Shown piece by piece: positions 29,820 to 39,911 of a stretch of DNA of 64,000 nucleotides. Within the stretch, counting starts at the first letter, position 1, and each line of letters begins with the position of its first letter. The stretch is from Trigonopsis variabilis (lineage: Eukaryota; Ascomycota; Trigonopsidomycetes; Trigonopsidales; Trigonopsidaceae). The translations under genes were made by a program, and so were the position numbers. The notes beneath the pieces are model-generated. The model did no database searches and was not told the origin of the DNA. It worked only from the letters and a program-made list of their open reading frames with translations. The stretch lies in contig PPXM03000007.1 of NCBI GenBank assembly GCA_003707065.3, forward strand, positions 310,001 to 374,000, in the 5' to 3' direction.

Positions 29820-31773
29820 TCATCGATCTGGCTCACCCGATTCGGTAGCTGTTTCAGACGTTTCCGATGTCACCGGCAGTCCATTCTCCGGAGAAACAGT
29901 AACAGAGATGGGCTCAGTGGTATCCTGCCGCCGGTTCTGCCCATCTACAGACATCATGGAAAGATCAGAGGCCAGAGACGAGGTGAAACTCGAATAGGGA
30001 GATACAGGTCGAGCAATCTCTTGAGTGCGGTCATGGTGCACAGTATTTAAAGATTCAGGGCGGCCTCGGTCGTAATCAATTGAAGGACGCCGCGAGGCAA
30101 CAGCAGCAGGTGTATGCAGAAGAGACGGGTCCATCAGATTGTCGTCTTCTTCGTCTTCGGGCACAGCCTCTGGGACTGCGGGTGCTGCTGGTGTATTCAG
30201 AGTAGGTGGAGGTATAGCGAAATAATCCAAGTTACCAACGATAGAGTCGTATTTCGGAGGAGGAGTCATTACAGCGTCAAAAGGAGGAGGGTTGAACGAG
30301 GGCCTTCGGATGAGGTGGATGGGCCGGAATAAGGGAGTACGAGGACCCATATCGGGTCTCGAGGGAGTTTCTGGTAAACTATAAGCGGGAAGAGCAAGGT
30401 TGTTGACAATGCATTTTTCACTCAGGAGATGGAAGGGAGAATCGATAGAGATTTCAAAATGCTTCCGTTTACCTGGGATATCTGGATCGGATTTAGATAA
30501 ACGCATGGATATTTTGATCCAATGATGGACCTTAATGTTGGGATAAGTCGTGTCTGGGTGGAGTTTATCCCGTTCAGACGTCCACTTTGAAGGAATTTGG
30601 ACAGAGAATTCGAATTCGGTAGAACCAACGTCTTCTCCCTCAAGGTTTCCCAACAGATTGTCATTGGTTGGAGTAAACGAATTATCTGGGGAGGTTATAG
30701 GAGTATCGGTGTTGGGTCTAGAAGAGGACGCTCTTCTGGACTCGTTTTTACCAATACTGGAAGCCTTATATTCAAATAAGGATATTTTCCGAGTCGGTTC
30801 TATGCGGTGGATCTTTTTATTGCGACAGAAATATTCGATATTTTCAGTTAAATAGATTCGAATGCGATGGCATTTGACCTTGGCTAAAGGAGTCAATTTA
30901 AAAGCAATAGGAAGAGAAGAGCCAATAGGAAATGCTTTTCCACCGATAACAATATCGTAGTGTAACTGATCTTCCCTAAAAATTGTTAATAGGTGTGATT
31001 ATCTGACAACCATACCAAGCACGAGATATAGCGATGGGTTCGCACGTCTCCAGGCTGACATCCGAGGGAGTTCTGATGAACTCAATATTCTTCTTGCCAG
31101 TCAAATTAGATTTGAACGCTCCTGGGCGTTCCACGGATGCTTCCAAGGTGTAACGGACTGTCCCAAGAGGACATTCGATCGATTCAGGTAACGTGGGAGG
31201 AATAGGAAGTTCGAAATGATAAATATATTCACCTGCATCAAATGTCCGGTAACCCTTTGAAGCAATATTATGGTCGCGCGCTTCAGTTTTAGAAAACGAC
31301 CGGTGATGACCTAGAGAAATCATGTTTTCTGCCAAAGCTTTACCTTTGCCATTAGGACCTGGACTTAGCGCACGGCTAGAAGAAGCAGCTCGCGATCGAC
31401 GAATGATATCTGCGCCAGAAGAGTATTCCGCCATGGGAAAAAGTGCGTTGAAGAACGGCCACGTGTGACTTGTGATTTCGCTCTCTTCATTGTAGTCAAC
31501 CTTGCGGGGCGGAATCCCTTCAGGCCACTCTGTCCGTGCGACTCCTTTGAAATTCAAGGTGATAGCTCGAATTTTAGTGGGCTTGGAACACTGGAGAATA
31601 AGCGAGCCTCGTAGCATCGCCGGAGCTCTCCCAATGACTTCCGACGGCTCAGTGCCTCGTAGAAAAATCACAGGCTCCTGAAGAACAATATCCAGAGTCA
31701 CTCCGCCAGATGCATGTGCTAACGGATGAGCTGACAGGGTTATCTCATCGCTCGATAACGATGGGCTGGTCAT
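29820..31773 (-). CDS. Arrestin-domain ubiquitin-ligase adaptor, Rod1/CreD-like
   Basis: Two exons, 31016-31773 and 29820-30975, with a 40-nt intron (30976-31015; GTATGG donor, TTTTTAG acceptor). The spliced protein has 637 residues. The N-terminal arrestin domain contains TLDIVLQEPVIFLRG, LILQCSKPTKIRAITLNFKG and RTEWPEG. The C-terminal domain spans the junction, with EDQLHYDIVIGGKAFPIG and KVKCHRIRIYLTE. The tail is disordered and has one PPxY motif (PPKY in TPPPKYDSI) and a near miss (PPPF). Such adaptors link Rsp5/HulA to nutrient transporters and tie endocytosis to carbon or nitrogen signals. The insertion between N-domain strands (about residues 115-170, SRAASSSRALSP) is Ser-rich, so probably a regulatory phosphorylation site cluster. 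Confidence 0.88.
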
Positions 31774-32841
31774 GATGAATGGCCTCCGTCGTGAGATGCC
31801 GCTGAAGAGGATGGCAACCTTGGGGATGGACGGACTTTGCGGTCAGGACTTGACATTGTCACTCTTTCGTCACTGATCTGCCTCCAGCAGCAACAGATGC
31901 TTGGCATACTTTACTCGTGCGTTTATAAATTCTACTCTTTCTCTTAAAAATTCTCTTCTTCTAATATGGCAAGATGGGTATCCTGACCTTTGGTTACAGT
32001 GGTTGCAAGGTAGCGGTGCAAAAGTTCTTATCATGTCAGGATGATTCAGCTGATCAGGCTAAACCCTGTAGGTAAACAATGGCCATGACGACGTTGAACT
32101 CACCAACTTGTTCGAGGCCGCGCACGAGGAATTTGTAGGAGAGATAATCATGAATAGATAGCTGATAAGAGTAGAATATTGCGAGCTATTTCCAAGTAAA
32201 CTGCATGATGTAACAGTTTTCATATGGCTTCTTTGAATGAACCGGATCCAAACTAGCCTAGGGCCACTTCTGTCGTCTGGGAGTCTACAAAAAGGGCAAA
32301 AGCGTATCGCTACAGCGTCGGAAGACCGGGAGGTTTAAACGTTAAACGGTTTTTAGTCAAACCAAGAAATGGAAAGAATGCAGGCATCGCCTTTCCGTCG
32401 AGGCTTGTATTCGTCTGTGTGATTGCAGCTTTCTGTAGCATACTTTTGGCGAAGGTGAAAGAGGTAAATAATGGCAACGGGCGACTTTTACATTGACGCT
32501 GATTCGTCAGACTCGGCAAGTCCATAAAGTAAGCCGATTATAATTACTGAGGCCATTGGTCTTTCTGAGGCCTGACATCAAGGCCAAGTGACAAATGACC
32601 TCACGGCCAGCCAGCAAAGTTAAAGCTTTGAGAACGTAACCGTGTAATAAACAACGAGCACAGAACCCAGCTAGACCATTTATCAAGTGCTACGCTTTTG
32701 TGATCCAACTGGAGCGTTTGGTTGTTCTCTGGCGAAAAAAGTTCAACCAACGCGTTCCTTGGCAACACCTTCCCCGTTGTCACGGCGGAGACGAGTAAAA
32801 GAGGCAGGCTTTCCTACAACCCGGAACAACCGTTTAACAAG
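31774..32841. other. Divergent promoter region, arrestin and LCB2 copy A
   Basis: About 1.07 kb. The LCB2 frame is open back to a TTG at 32722 with a plausible amino-acid composition, so a 5' exon may exist; TTTAACAAG just before ATG 32842 could be an acceptor. The rest has only small chance frames. No repeats or RNA genes seen. Confidence 0.4.
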
Positions 32842-34539
32842 ATGAAGGAGAGCTTAGCAGAACGTTATGCAGATCCATTGAAAGTCTTAGCCGATAGAGA
32901 CAAGCCCCCGACGGAGGAATATCGGACTTATCGAGAATTTGGCCCGTTGACTTCGAAAGCGTATGAATATATTTGTCGGTTTCCAAAGGGTAGGGAATTA
33001 GAACAAGCTGAGCCGGATGAGCCGCCATATTTGTACTTGATAGGAACGTACCTGAGTTACTTGATATTTATCATTTTTGGTCATATTGAAGATTTCCTTC
33101 GGCGAGTGTTTAGAACCGATGATTCGGCAGGTCACTATTCCAAGGGCGACGGTTACGCGCCGCTGTCTAGCGACTTTGATTCATTCTACATTAGAAACCT
33201 CAAGCGTCGGATAGATGACTGTTTTTCTCGTCCAATTGTTGGGGTTCCTGGTCGATTCACGACCGTCCTCGAACGCGTCTCCAAGGACGAAAATTTCACT
33301 TTTGAGCTGACGGGTGGAGAGATAGACTGCTTGAATCTGGCTTCTTATAATTATCTTGGGTTCGCTCAGTCTAGAGGCCATTGCACGGACTCTGCTGTGA
33401 AAGCAGTCGAGGACTATGGCACCACTCTTGCTAGTCCTCGCTGTGAAGGTGGAACCCTGACATTACATTTAGAAACCGAGAAATTGCTGGCCAGGTTTTT
33501 GGGAAAGCCGGATGCCATGATCTTCAATATGGGCTTTGCTACAAATGCTTGGGCTTTGACCCCTTTGGTCGGCAAAGGCTGTCTGATTATTAGTGATGAG
33601 CTGAATCACGCGTCCATTCGGTTCGGCGCCCGAATTTCGGGTGCCGTCATCAAAATTTTCAAGCATAACGACATGGATGCCTTGGAGCGATTATTGAGAG
33701 AACAAATCTCTCAGGGACAGCCTAAAAGTCATCGACCATGGAAGAAGATCCTCGTGATGGTCGAAGGACTATACTCGATGGAAGGAAATATCTGTGATTT
33801 GCCTGGTCTGGTTCGGTTGCGCGAAAAATACAAGTTTTATTTATTCATGGATGAAGCCCATTCAATCGGGGCCATGGGCCCAACTGGTAGGGGTATATGC
33901 GATTATTTTGGGATCTCCCCATCCAAGATCGATATTCTCATGGGTACACTCACCAAATCCTTTGGAGCTACGGGAGGTTATCTTGCTGGCAATGAGGAAT
34001 TGATCAATATCTTGCGTTATCAGAGTTTGGGCTACATCTATTCCGAACCTCAAACTCCTGGCGTTCTCATGCAAATCCAAACCTCCATTCGCATCATCAT
34101 GGGTGAAATCAACCCTGGTGAAGGAGAAGAACGATTAAGGCGACTGGCTTTCAATTCGCGCTACTTCCGATTGGGATTGAAGCGATTGGGCTTCAGTGTC
34201 TCTGGGCATGACGATAGTCCTATCGTCCCTTTGTTTCTATACCACCCTTGCAAGATGCCGGCCTTCTCTCGGGCTATGCTCCAGCACAATGTCGCAGTTG
34301 TGTCCGTTGGCTACCCTGCTACGCCCTTGACTTCTAGTCGCATCCGATTCTGCCTTTCGTCCGCATTAACAAAGGAAGATCTTGATTATATCCTTAGTGT
34401 TGCAGATGGACTTGGTGATATGTTACTCCTCAAGTTCAATCATTCGCATATCCCTCATCATCCTCCTCCTCGATGGGACATTGCAAAAGTCATTTCAAGT
34501 GGTCCGCAAGATGCTTGTAAGCCAGAACTGCTGGTTTAA
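32842..34539 (+). CDS. LCB2: Serine palmitoyltransferase subunit 2-like, copy A
   Basis: 565 residues from the first ATG, matching yeast Lcb2 (561). After the REFGPLTS element comes a membrane segment (LYLIGTYLSYLIFIIFGH), then the LCB2 signature DFDSFYIRNLKRRIDDCFSRP-VGVPGRF. The PLP-dependent oxoamine-synthase core follows: NLASYNYLGFAQS, SDELNHASIRFGAR, KILVMVEGLYSMEG, FMDEAHSIGAMGPTGRG and the Schiff-base lysine in GTLTKSFGATGG (Lys about 372). It retains SPR-x-EGGT and LHLETE near the substrate entrance. The family enzyme joins serine and palmitoyl-CoA in the ER, with Lcb1, in the first step of sphingolipid synthesis. GATGG replaces the usual GAAGG or GASGG. A tandem paralogue lies 845 bases downstream. 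Confidence 0.9.
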   Translation: MKESLAERYADPLKVLADRDKPPTEEYRTYREFGPLTSKAYEYICRFPKGRELEQAEPDEPPYLYLIGTYLSYLIFIIFGHIEDFLRRVFRTDDSAGHYSKGDGYAPLSSDFDSFYIRNLKRRIDDCFSRPIVGVPGRFTTVLERVSKDENFTFELTGGEIDCLNLASYNYLGFAQSRGHCTDSAVKAVEDYGTTLASPRCEGGTLTLHLETEKLLARFLGKPDAMIFNMGFATNAWALTPLVGKGCLIISDELNHASIRFGARISGAVIKIFKHNDMDALERLLREQISQGQPKSHRPWKKILVMVEGLYSMEGNICDLPGLVRLREKYKFYLFMDEAHSIGAMGPTGRGICDYFGISPSKIDILMGTLTKSFGATGGYLAGNEELINILRYQSLGYIYSEPQTPGVLMQIQTSIRIIMGEINPGEGEERLRRLAFNSRYFRLGLKRLGFSVSGHDDSPIVPLFLYHPCKMPAFSRAMLQHNVAVVSVGYPATPLTSSRIRFCLSSALTKEDLDYILSVADGLGDMLLLKFNHSHIPHHPPPRWDIAKVISSGPQDACKPELLV

Positions 34540-35384
34540 GCCTCTGTTTTGATAGGGTGTACGTTTAATGAAGATATCTGCATAATGAAGAGCGGGAGAG
34601 AATTACAATAGGAAGTGAATCGCTAGTCGAAATTGACATTAAAATGGCTGGGCCAGAGATCATATGGACTGATCTAGAGGTAAATTGGAATTGAAAATTG
34701 GTCTGGTGTCTGATATATATTCCTGTCATTCCTCTTAGCAATGCTATCATTCTTCTCCTCTCGAGAGCCGTGGTACCATACTATGTCGAATGGATTCTCT
34801 TTTCTAGACTTGAAATGCTTAATAGAATGATTCAATTGTAAGCCTGAACACGATCACTTGACGTTTTGAGGGACGAGCTATTCTACTGGCATACTTGTAG
34901 ATCCAAAGACGCGTATGATATTATTTCTTATTGTGATTCTTGCGCATCTGAGGTCTATATTCGAGAAAACGTTTAATAGAGAGATATATAATACGCTAAT
35001 ATTCAGAATCAGATTAAGCTAGAAGATATGTACTGTTCCACTACATATTCTCAGCAACGCTGGTCACCTTTGACAAAATAATCTAATCACAGAGTTCGTA
35101 TGACGTCGACTGGGAAAACAAAGAAGAATCCAAGAAATGATCGTCTTTTCAACCTTTTATCTCCGTCTATATATATCACATGATAGTAACAGCCGATACC
35201 GTAAAAAAAGTGCGCTACTTTACGCCAGGGAGGCTTAGAAGGGGGGTAACCCCAGCATAGAGGTACAAACCAAGACTGATCAGCATCGAGGACAATCGCT
35301 TACGAGTGTTGGCATTGAGAAAAGTTTTAAGAGAAAAGTAGCGATCGAGGATCGACATTCTTTCTTTTACAGAAGAAAAAGAGA
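34540..35384. other. Spacer between the two LCB2 genes
   Basis: About 845 AT-rich bases. No coding frame of note; contains the 3' end of copy A and the promoter of copy B. TATATATATC at about 35169-35178 is a possible TATA element, 207 bases before the copy-B ATG. Confidence 0.45.
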
Positions 35385-37199
35385 ATGGAAAATGAGATGC
35401 AAGTTAGAATCGAGCAAGGATGGACGAGCGAAGGAGATACCAAAGATAGCGCGATTGAAGTCTATGAAGAGATTGGATCGAGGACCTGGTCTCTGAGTAG
35501 TACTGAACGCTTATCAGATGTGTCGTGGGCCAGTTCAGGCACTTTGGGGACGTCTAGTTCAAAAGTTGAAGAGAGCGATGAAGATTTGTATGATTATAGT
35601 GATCCGCAGTTAATGCTGAAGGGACATGACGTGTCATTAAAGACAGCTGAGTTTATAAACTTTCGAGAATTTGGTCCTTTGACTTCGTTTAAGCATCGAT
35701 ATAGGACCCATTATCAAGAAGATCAGTCGAATACCATTGACATTACTCCGTCCTGGTTTTGTCTTTTCACAACCTATTTATTTTATGCGGTCTTGATTTT
35801 TATTGGACGTGTAAAGGACTTGACCTATCGAGTTTTTCGTCACCCTAAGCACCAGCATCTTTATCAGCACCAAGGATTGGCGCCACTCTCTACTGATTTT
35901 GACTCATTTTATATTAGGCACCTTAAACGCCGCTTGGATCACTGTTTTTCAAGGCCATCCAAGGGCGTCCCTGGCCGATTTATAACCGTTGCTGATACCG
36001 ATCAGTCAGGCAGATGGGTGAACTGTGTTAATCTGTCATCTTATAATTACTTGGGATTTGCTCAAAGTACAGGTTCATGTTCGGAAGCTGCTGTTGAAGC
36101 CATCGAAGGATATGGGACTATCTTTGCTGCTCCAGCTGGCCAGCCTGGAGGTTGTTCATCTCTGTTGCAACAGACTGAGCGATTAGTCGCTAAATTCGTG
36201 GGCAAGCCTAGTGCAGTTCTGTTCTCAATGGGTTTTGCAACAAATGCTTGGGCTTTCACTTCCATAGTGGATGGCCAGTGCTTAATTCTCAGCGATGAAT
36301 TGAACCATTCATCGATCAGACTGGGTTCTCGAGTTTCTGGAGCGAAGATCCAGACATTCAAGCATAACGATATGAAGAGTTTGGAATCGAAGCTCCGTCT
36401 AGCTATTGCTCGAGGTAACAATGGACGGCCTTGGAAAAAGATCCTGGTCATAGTCGAAGGTTTATACTCGATGGAAGGTGACTTTTGTGACCTGCCAGGA
36501 CTAATAAAACTGAGACGTCGATATAAGTTTTATCTCTTTGTCGACGAAGCTCACTCGATTGGAGCCGTTGGCCCTAACGGTCGAGGAGTATGTGATTACT
36601 TTAAGATCTCCCCTTCAAACGTGGATATCTTGATGGGCACGTTAACTAAATCTTTCGGTGCTACGGGAGGCTATATCGCGGGCGAAAAAGTCCTCATCGA
36701 CCGATTGAAATGCGAAAATTTGGCTTACCTATACGCCGAAAGCCAGACGCCAGGCGTCCTGGCCCAAATATCTGCTAGTCTGGGGACAATTATGGGAGAC
36801 TTTCGTGGGGATAGTAAGGAACGACTTGAACGCTTGGCCTTCAACTCCAGGTATTTGCGACTTGGTCTTCGAAGACTGGGTTTTTTTGTCAGTGGACAGG
36901 ATGACAGCCCTGTCATTCCTGTTTTTACCTTTCAACCCTGCAAAATGTCCTTTCTCAGTGCCGAAATGCTCAAGAGAAACGTCGCCATTGTTGTTGTCGG
37001 CTACCCTGCCACCCCTCTTCTTTCTTCTCGCGTCCGCTTCTGTATGTCGGCCGCATTGACCAAAAGTGATATTGACTACGTTTTAACCGTGATGGATGAG
37101 CTCGGGGATCAGTTATTGTTGAAGTATGCTCCCCGGAGCTGGGCTATAGAGGATGTTCTTGCAAAAGGCGTGGAAGATGTACATGGTAGGATATCATAG
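35385..37199 (+). CDS. LCB2: Serine palmitoyltransferase subunit 2-like, divergent copy B
   Basis: 604 residues, single exon. It shares the LCB2 layout with copy A: FREFGPLTS, a membrane segment (LFTTYLFYAVLIFIGR), DFDSFYIRHLKRRLDHCFSRP, NLSSYNYLGFAQS, SDELNHSSIRLGSR, FVDEAHSIGAVGPNGRG and the PLP lysine in GTLTKSFGATGG (Lys about 422). Two differences stand out. First, the N-terminus is about 50 residues longer, acidic and Ser-rich. Second, the segment corresponding to copy A SPRCEGGTLTLHLETE reads APAGQPGGCSSLLQQTE, losing the Ser-x-Arg and His that oxoamine synthases keep near the acyl-CoA site. Both copies share GTLTKSFGATGG and ES/EP-QTPGVL, so they arose by duplication in this lineage. 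Copy B may have altered substrate use, or act as a regulatory subunit. Confidence 0.85.
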   Translation: MENEMQVRIEQGWTSEGDTKDSAIEVYEEIGSRTWSLSSTERLSDVSWASSGTLGTSSSKVEESDEDLYDYSDPQLMLKGHDVSLKTAEFINFREFGPLTSFKHRYRTHYQEDQSNTIDITPSWFCLFTTYLFYAVLIFIGRVKDLTYRVFRHPKHQHLYQHQGLAPLSTDFDSFYIRHLKRRLDHCFSRPSKGVPGRFITVADTDQSGRWVNCVNLSSYNYLGFAQSTGSCSEAAVEAIEGYGTIFAAPAGQPGGCSSLLQQTERLVAKFVGKPSAVLFSMGFATNAWAFTSIVDGQCLILSDELNHSSIRLGSRVSGAKIQTFKHNDMKSLESKLRLAIARGNNGRPWKKILVIVEGLYSMEGDFCDLPGLIKLRRRYKFYLFVDEAHSIGAVGPNGRGVCDYFKISPSNVDILMGTLTKSFGATGGYIAGEKVLIDRLKCENLAYLYAESQTPGVLAQISASLGTIMGDFRGDSKERLERLAFNSRYLRLGLRRLGFFVSGQDDSPVIPVFTFQPCKMSFLSAEMLKRNVAIVVVGYPATPLLSSRVRFCMSAALTKSDIDYVLTVMDELGDQLLLKYAPRSWAIEDVLAKGVEDVHGRIS

Positions 37200-37359
37200 A
37201 GGTATCGCTATTTAAACAGCCTTTGTAAAATTATTTGACCACTCTGTAGAAGGTGAGAGCCGAATGTATTTAACTAGACCTTGTGATGGATCAACCTGGT
37301 AATTCATATGCGAGGCCTTACACTGTAACGGCCAACGAGTTTTCTATTACTGACGACCG

Positions 37360-38103
37360 ATGTCGAATCCCCCCAAATATGCAGTGACGGGCCAGCCAAT
37401 AGGATTCACAAATCAATATATACCAGGTCCCGGTACATACACTAGCAAGTTCCCTCTTTCCGCGGTTTCTGCGGCCGCAGCAGCTAAGAACCCGGGGGCA
37501 GAGATTGGAGCGATCACGGCGGCTATGAGTGGAAAAGTGGTAGTCGAGTCATCAAAAGAAGGTCTAGATACACTGAAAATTGTATCAGCTAATAAGTCTC
37601 AGGCTGGCCTAGCCACAGTGAATGATATAGTGCTTGGGCGGGTGTCGCGATTGACTAAACGTCAAGCGACGGTGGAAATACTGATGGTTCAACGAGAGAT
37701 CCAAGGCGAAAAGCAGTTTTGCGCAGTTGGAGGCGCAAGTCAGGGCGGAGGAGTGTTCCAAGGTGTGATTCGAGCTCACGATATTCGGCAGACCGATCGA
37801 GACCAAGCGAATTTAGTGGCCATGTCGTTCCAGCCAGGAGATGTTATCAAAGCAAAAGTATTATCACTTGGAGATGGAACGAACTATTACCTCTCAACAG
37901 CCTCGAATGAGTTGGGGGTTGTTTTTGCATACTCCAGCACTGCCAAGCAGGGACAGGGAGCCCATATAAAGGAACGATTTGATGGTGAATGGTGGCGAAA
38001 TGCAATCCCGGAGCACGAATTGATGTTTCCGATCGATTGGATGCACATGGAATGTCCAGTCACAGGTCTCGTGGAGACTCGGAAGTGTGCTAAACCTTTT
38101 TAA
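37360..38103 (+). CDS. CSL4: RNA exosome cap subunit Csl4
   Basis: 247 residues, single exon. The N-terminal domain carries the family GPGTY motif (YIPGPGTYTS). The central S1 RNA-binding domain (about 80-185) includes VNDIVLGRVSRLTKRQATVEIL, FQGVIRAHDIR and FQPGDVIKAKVLSLGDG. The C-terminal zinc-ribbon-like end has LMFPIDWMHMECPVTGLVETRKC, with two cysteines. Csl4 sits on the exosome ring and helps thread RNA in 3'-5' decay and rRNA processing. The ATG starts the conserved protein directly. It is downstream of the LCB2 pair by 160 bases with no functional link visible. Confidence 0.9.
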   Translation: MSNPPKYAVTGQPIGFTNQYIPGPGTYTSKFPLSAVSAAAAAKNPGAEIGAITAAMSGKVVVESSKEGLDTLKIVSANKSQAGLATVNDIVLGRVSRLTKRQATVEILMVQREIQGEKQFCAVGGASQGGGVFQGVIRAHDIRQTDRDQANLVAMSFQPGDVIKAKVLSLGDGTNYYLSTASNELGVVFAYSSTAKQGQGAHIKERFDGEWWRNAIPEHELMFPIDWMHMECPVTGLVETRKCAKPF

Positions 38104-38343
38104 TTGTATCATAGTGTATGTATATTATGCCGGCTTACTTCAACCTTTACCTTTCTTGTACATTATTTTTACAGCCTCCTGACGTTAAATAGGAGAGAGA
38201 CCATTAAACCACAAGAAATTAAAAGACAATATTCGTGGGCACAAAAGGTGACATAGCTACATCGATTGAAAACACAAAAGATAATCCGTTACCACTCTAA
38301 CCAATAAATAAAACCAAAAGAAGAACAATGGGGGGAAAGGCCT

Positions 38344-39402
38344 TTAGAACGTACTCCAACTCCAGTCTGCAGGCACGCTGCCTACAGGCATGTCCTGAGA
38401 CTCCTCATTGAGGACTTTGACAGGAATGAAAGAGGCCTCCTTCAGAACGGGTTGAGTGGAAGGGAGATGGTCACTTAAATTTGACATTGTGGACGAGGTG
38501 GATGCCGTACCGGGTTGTATAGTTTGATTGGGGGGAGAGGAAGGATCGGAGGCAAAGGCAACTGGAGCAAGATAAGAAGTTGAAGTTGCCGAAGTTGTAG
38601 AAGAAATTGCATCGAGCTGGGATTTCTCTGACGCAAGCAGCCGGCTATATTCAAAGGCGCAAGCATCGCATGTTCGCACCAAACATCCATAGACATTGAA
38701 ATTACAGTTTTGATCGAGGCGGATCATATGGCTCGAGTGCTGCCCACAAAAGATCTCTCCACACCGCCGACAATGGTGCCGCCTTTCCAAAAGATTGAAC
38801 TTTTTGTCACACACAGAACATGCGGTGGTAGAATCATTGGACTATTTGTCAGTAAGCTATTTTGCAATGAAGAAACAAAAATAGAGCAAATCTTAAAAAA
38901 ATGGAGCAAACAGATTAAACAATCATGTGAGAAATGACAATTCATATTGCTCTTGCGCACGCTAATTAAGGGCTTGCCGTTGAGTACTCTAGGCGGCAGG
39001 GACCCAAAGAACGGACGCGAGATAAGAGGAATTTCAAATACTAACCTTCCAATGCTCTCTTGTAGGAGGGCCACAAACACTCTGAGATTCGGGAGAGGTG
39101 CTTAAAGTAGATAATGTTGCCGAGGAAGCGCAAGGACGCAAGCTGCCCTCACCAGGAGAAGCAGCAGGAGATTGAGGAGAGAAAGGCAAGCCAAAGTAAC
39201 CATCGCCTTGACGCTCACGAGGACTAGCAGGATTTGAAGAGGAAATTACTCGACGAGCGTAATTGTTGCGGAGCACGGCAGGAACGTAAAGGGGAGTCTT
39301 TGGATCTCGCAGACCGCGAGGAGGAGCCTCGGGACGAGATATCGGACAAATCATACCTAGTCTATTGGTAGAAGCTCCCTCCGCACCCGAACTTTGCGAC
39401 AT
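38344..39402 (-). CDS. FYVE zinc-finger protein
   Basis: Two exons, 39046-39402 and 38344-38841, separated by a 204-nt intron (38842-39045; GTTAGT donor, CTGACAAATAG acceptor). I start at ATG 39402, two codons inside a frame that opens with GTG. The spliced protein has 284 residues. Splicing creates HWKSNDSTTACSVC, the normal beginning of a FYVE finger, followed by the PI3P-binding basic motif RRHHCRRCG and the remaining zinc cysteines (CGQHSS...CLVRTCDAC). All eight zinc ligand positions appear filled. The flanks are disordered and Ser/Pro-rich. Such proteins bind phosphatidylinositol-3-phosphate on endosomes or vacuoles. The finger is complete but the overall architecture matches no well-known yeast protein. 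The protein ends DWSWSTF. Confidence 0.85.
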
Positions 39403-39532
39403 GGCCACAATAAAAGGAAGTCTGAGATGCTGGAAATCAATCGGGCGTTATTGGCTTTGGCCGGCTCTTACCCGGCCTGGTGGCCGTGGAGCGGCGTTTC
39501 CCGTTCTGGCTTAGGCTCAGAGCCCCAAGGCA
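39403..39532. other. Short divergent spacer
   Basis: 130 bases upstream of the FYVE gene. The sequence is GC-rich (CCGGCCTGGTGGCCGTGG). Plus-strand frames here are short. Confidence 0.35.
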
Positions 39533-39655
39533 ATGAGCGGTGTTGGCGGCCGTCTCAACGGCAACGTCGTCTCCCTCGGTCGTCTGATCGAGCCCGAGAG
39601 CACCGGCTGGCGTGACTACAAGAAGAAAGCTCTGTTGATGCAGTGGTGGAGTTGA
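39533..39655 (+). CDS. Candidate 40-residue micro-protein
   Basis: A short ATG frame with GC-rich third positions (AAC GGC AAC GTC GTC TCC), unlike the AT-rich surroundings, which is a sign of coding selection in this genome. It reads MSGVGGRLNGNVVSLGRL, then a Trp/Lys-rich end (GWRDYKKKALLMQWW). It is divergent from the FYVE gene. I recognise no family; a small mitochondrial or ER subunit, or the first exon of a longer gene, are possible. Confidence 0.35.
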   Translation: MSGVGGRLNGNVVSLGRLIEPESTGWRDYKKKALLMQWWS

Positions 39656-39911
39656 CACATGGCCGCTAGGACCAAGCTTGCGGCTAAGAATGAATGTGAA
39701 CTCTGATTATCATTAAGCTTCGATCTATTTGTCCCTGACACGACTGTTCGGAAATACCCTTGGGACGCTTCGACCGATCACGTGCCGAGGCCTGGCAAAG
39801 TTACCGTAAATGATAAGTGGCGTGGCAAAATGGGACGGGTCTAAAGAGTGACGTTTGCACCTTAAAAACTTGAATAATATACAAACATTATTGGATCGTT
39901 GAGTAAAGTCA
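39656..39911. other. Intergenic region downstream of SUR2
   Basis: About 255 bases. Contains the SUR2 3' end (minus strand). No gene or repeat recognised. Confidence 0.4.

Noticed and set aside
1-31773. The two arrestin genes as a recent duplication
   Set aside because: Their tails and C-domains share only family-level motifs; they look like separate ancient subfamilies.
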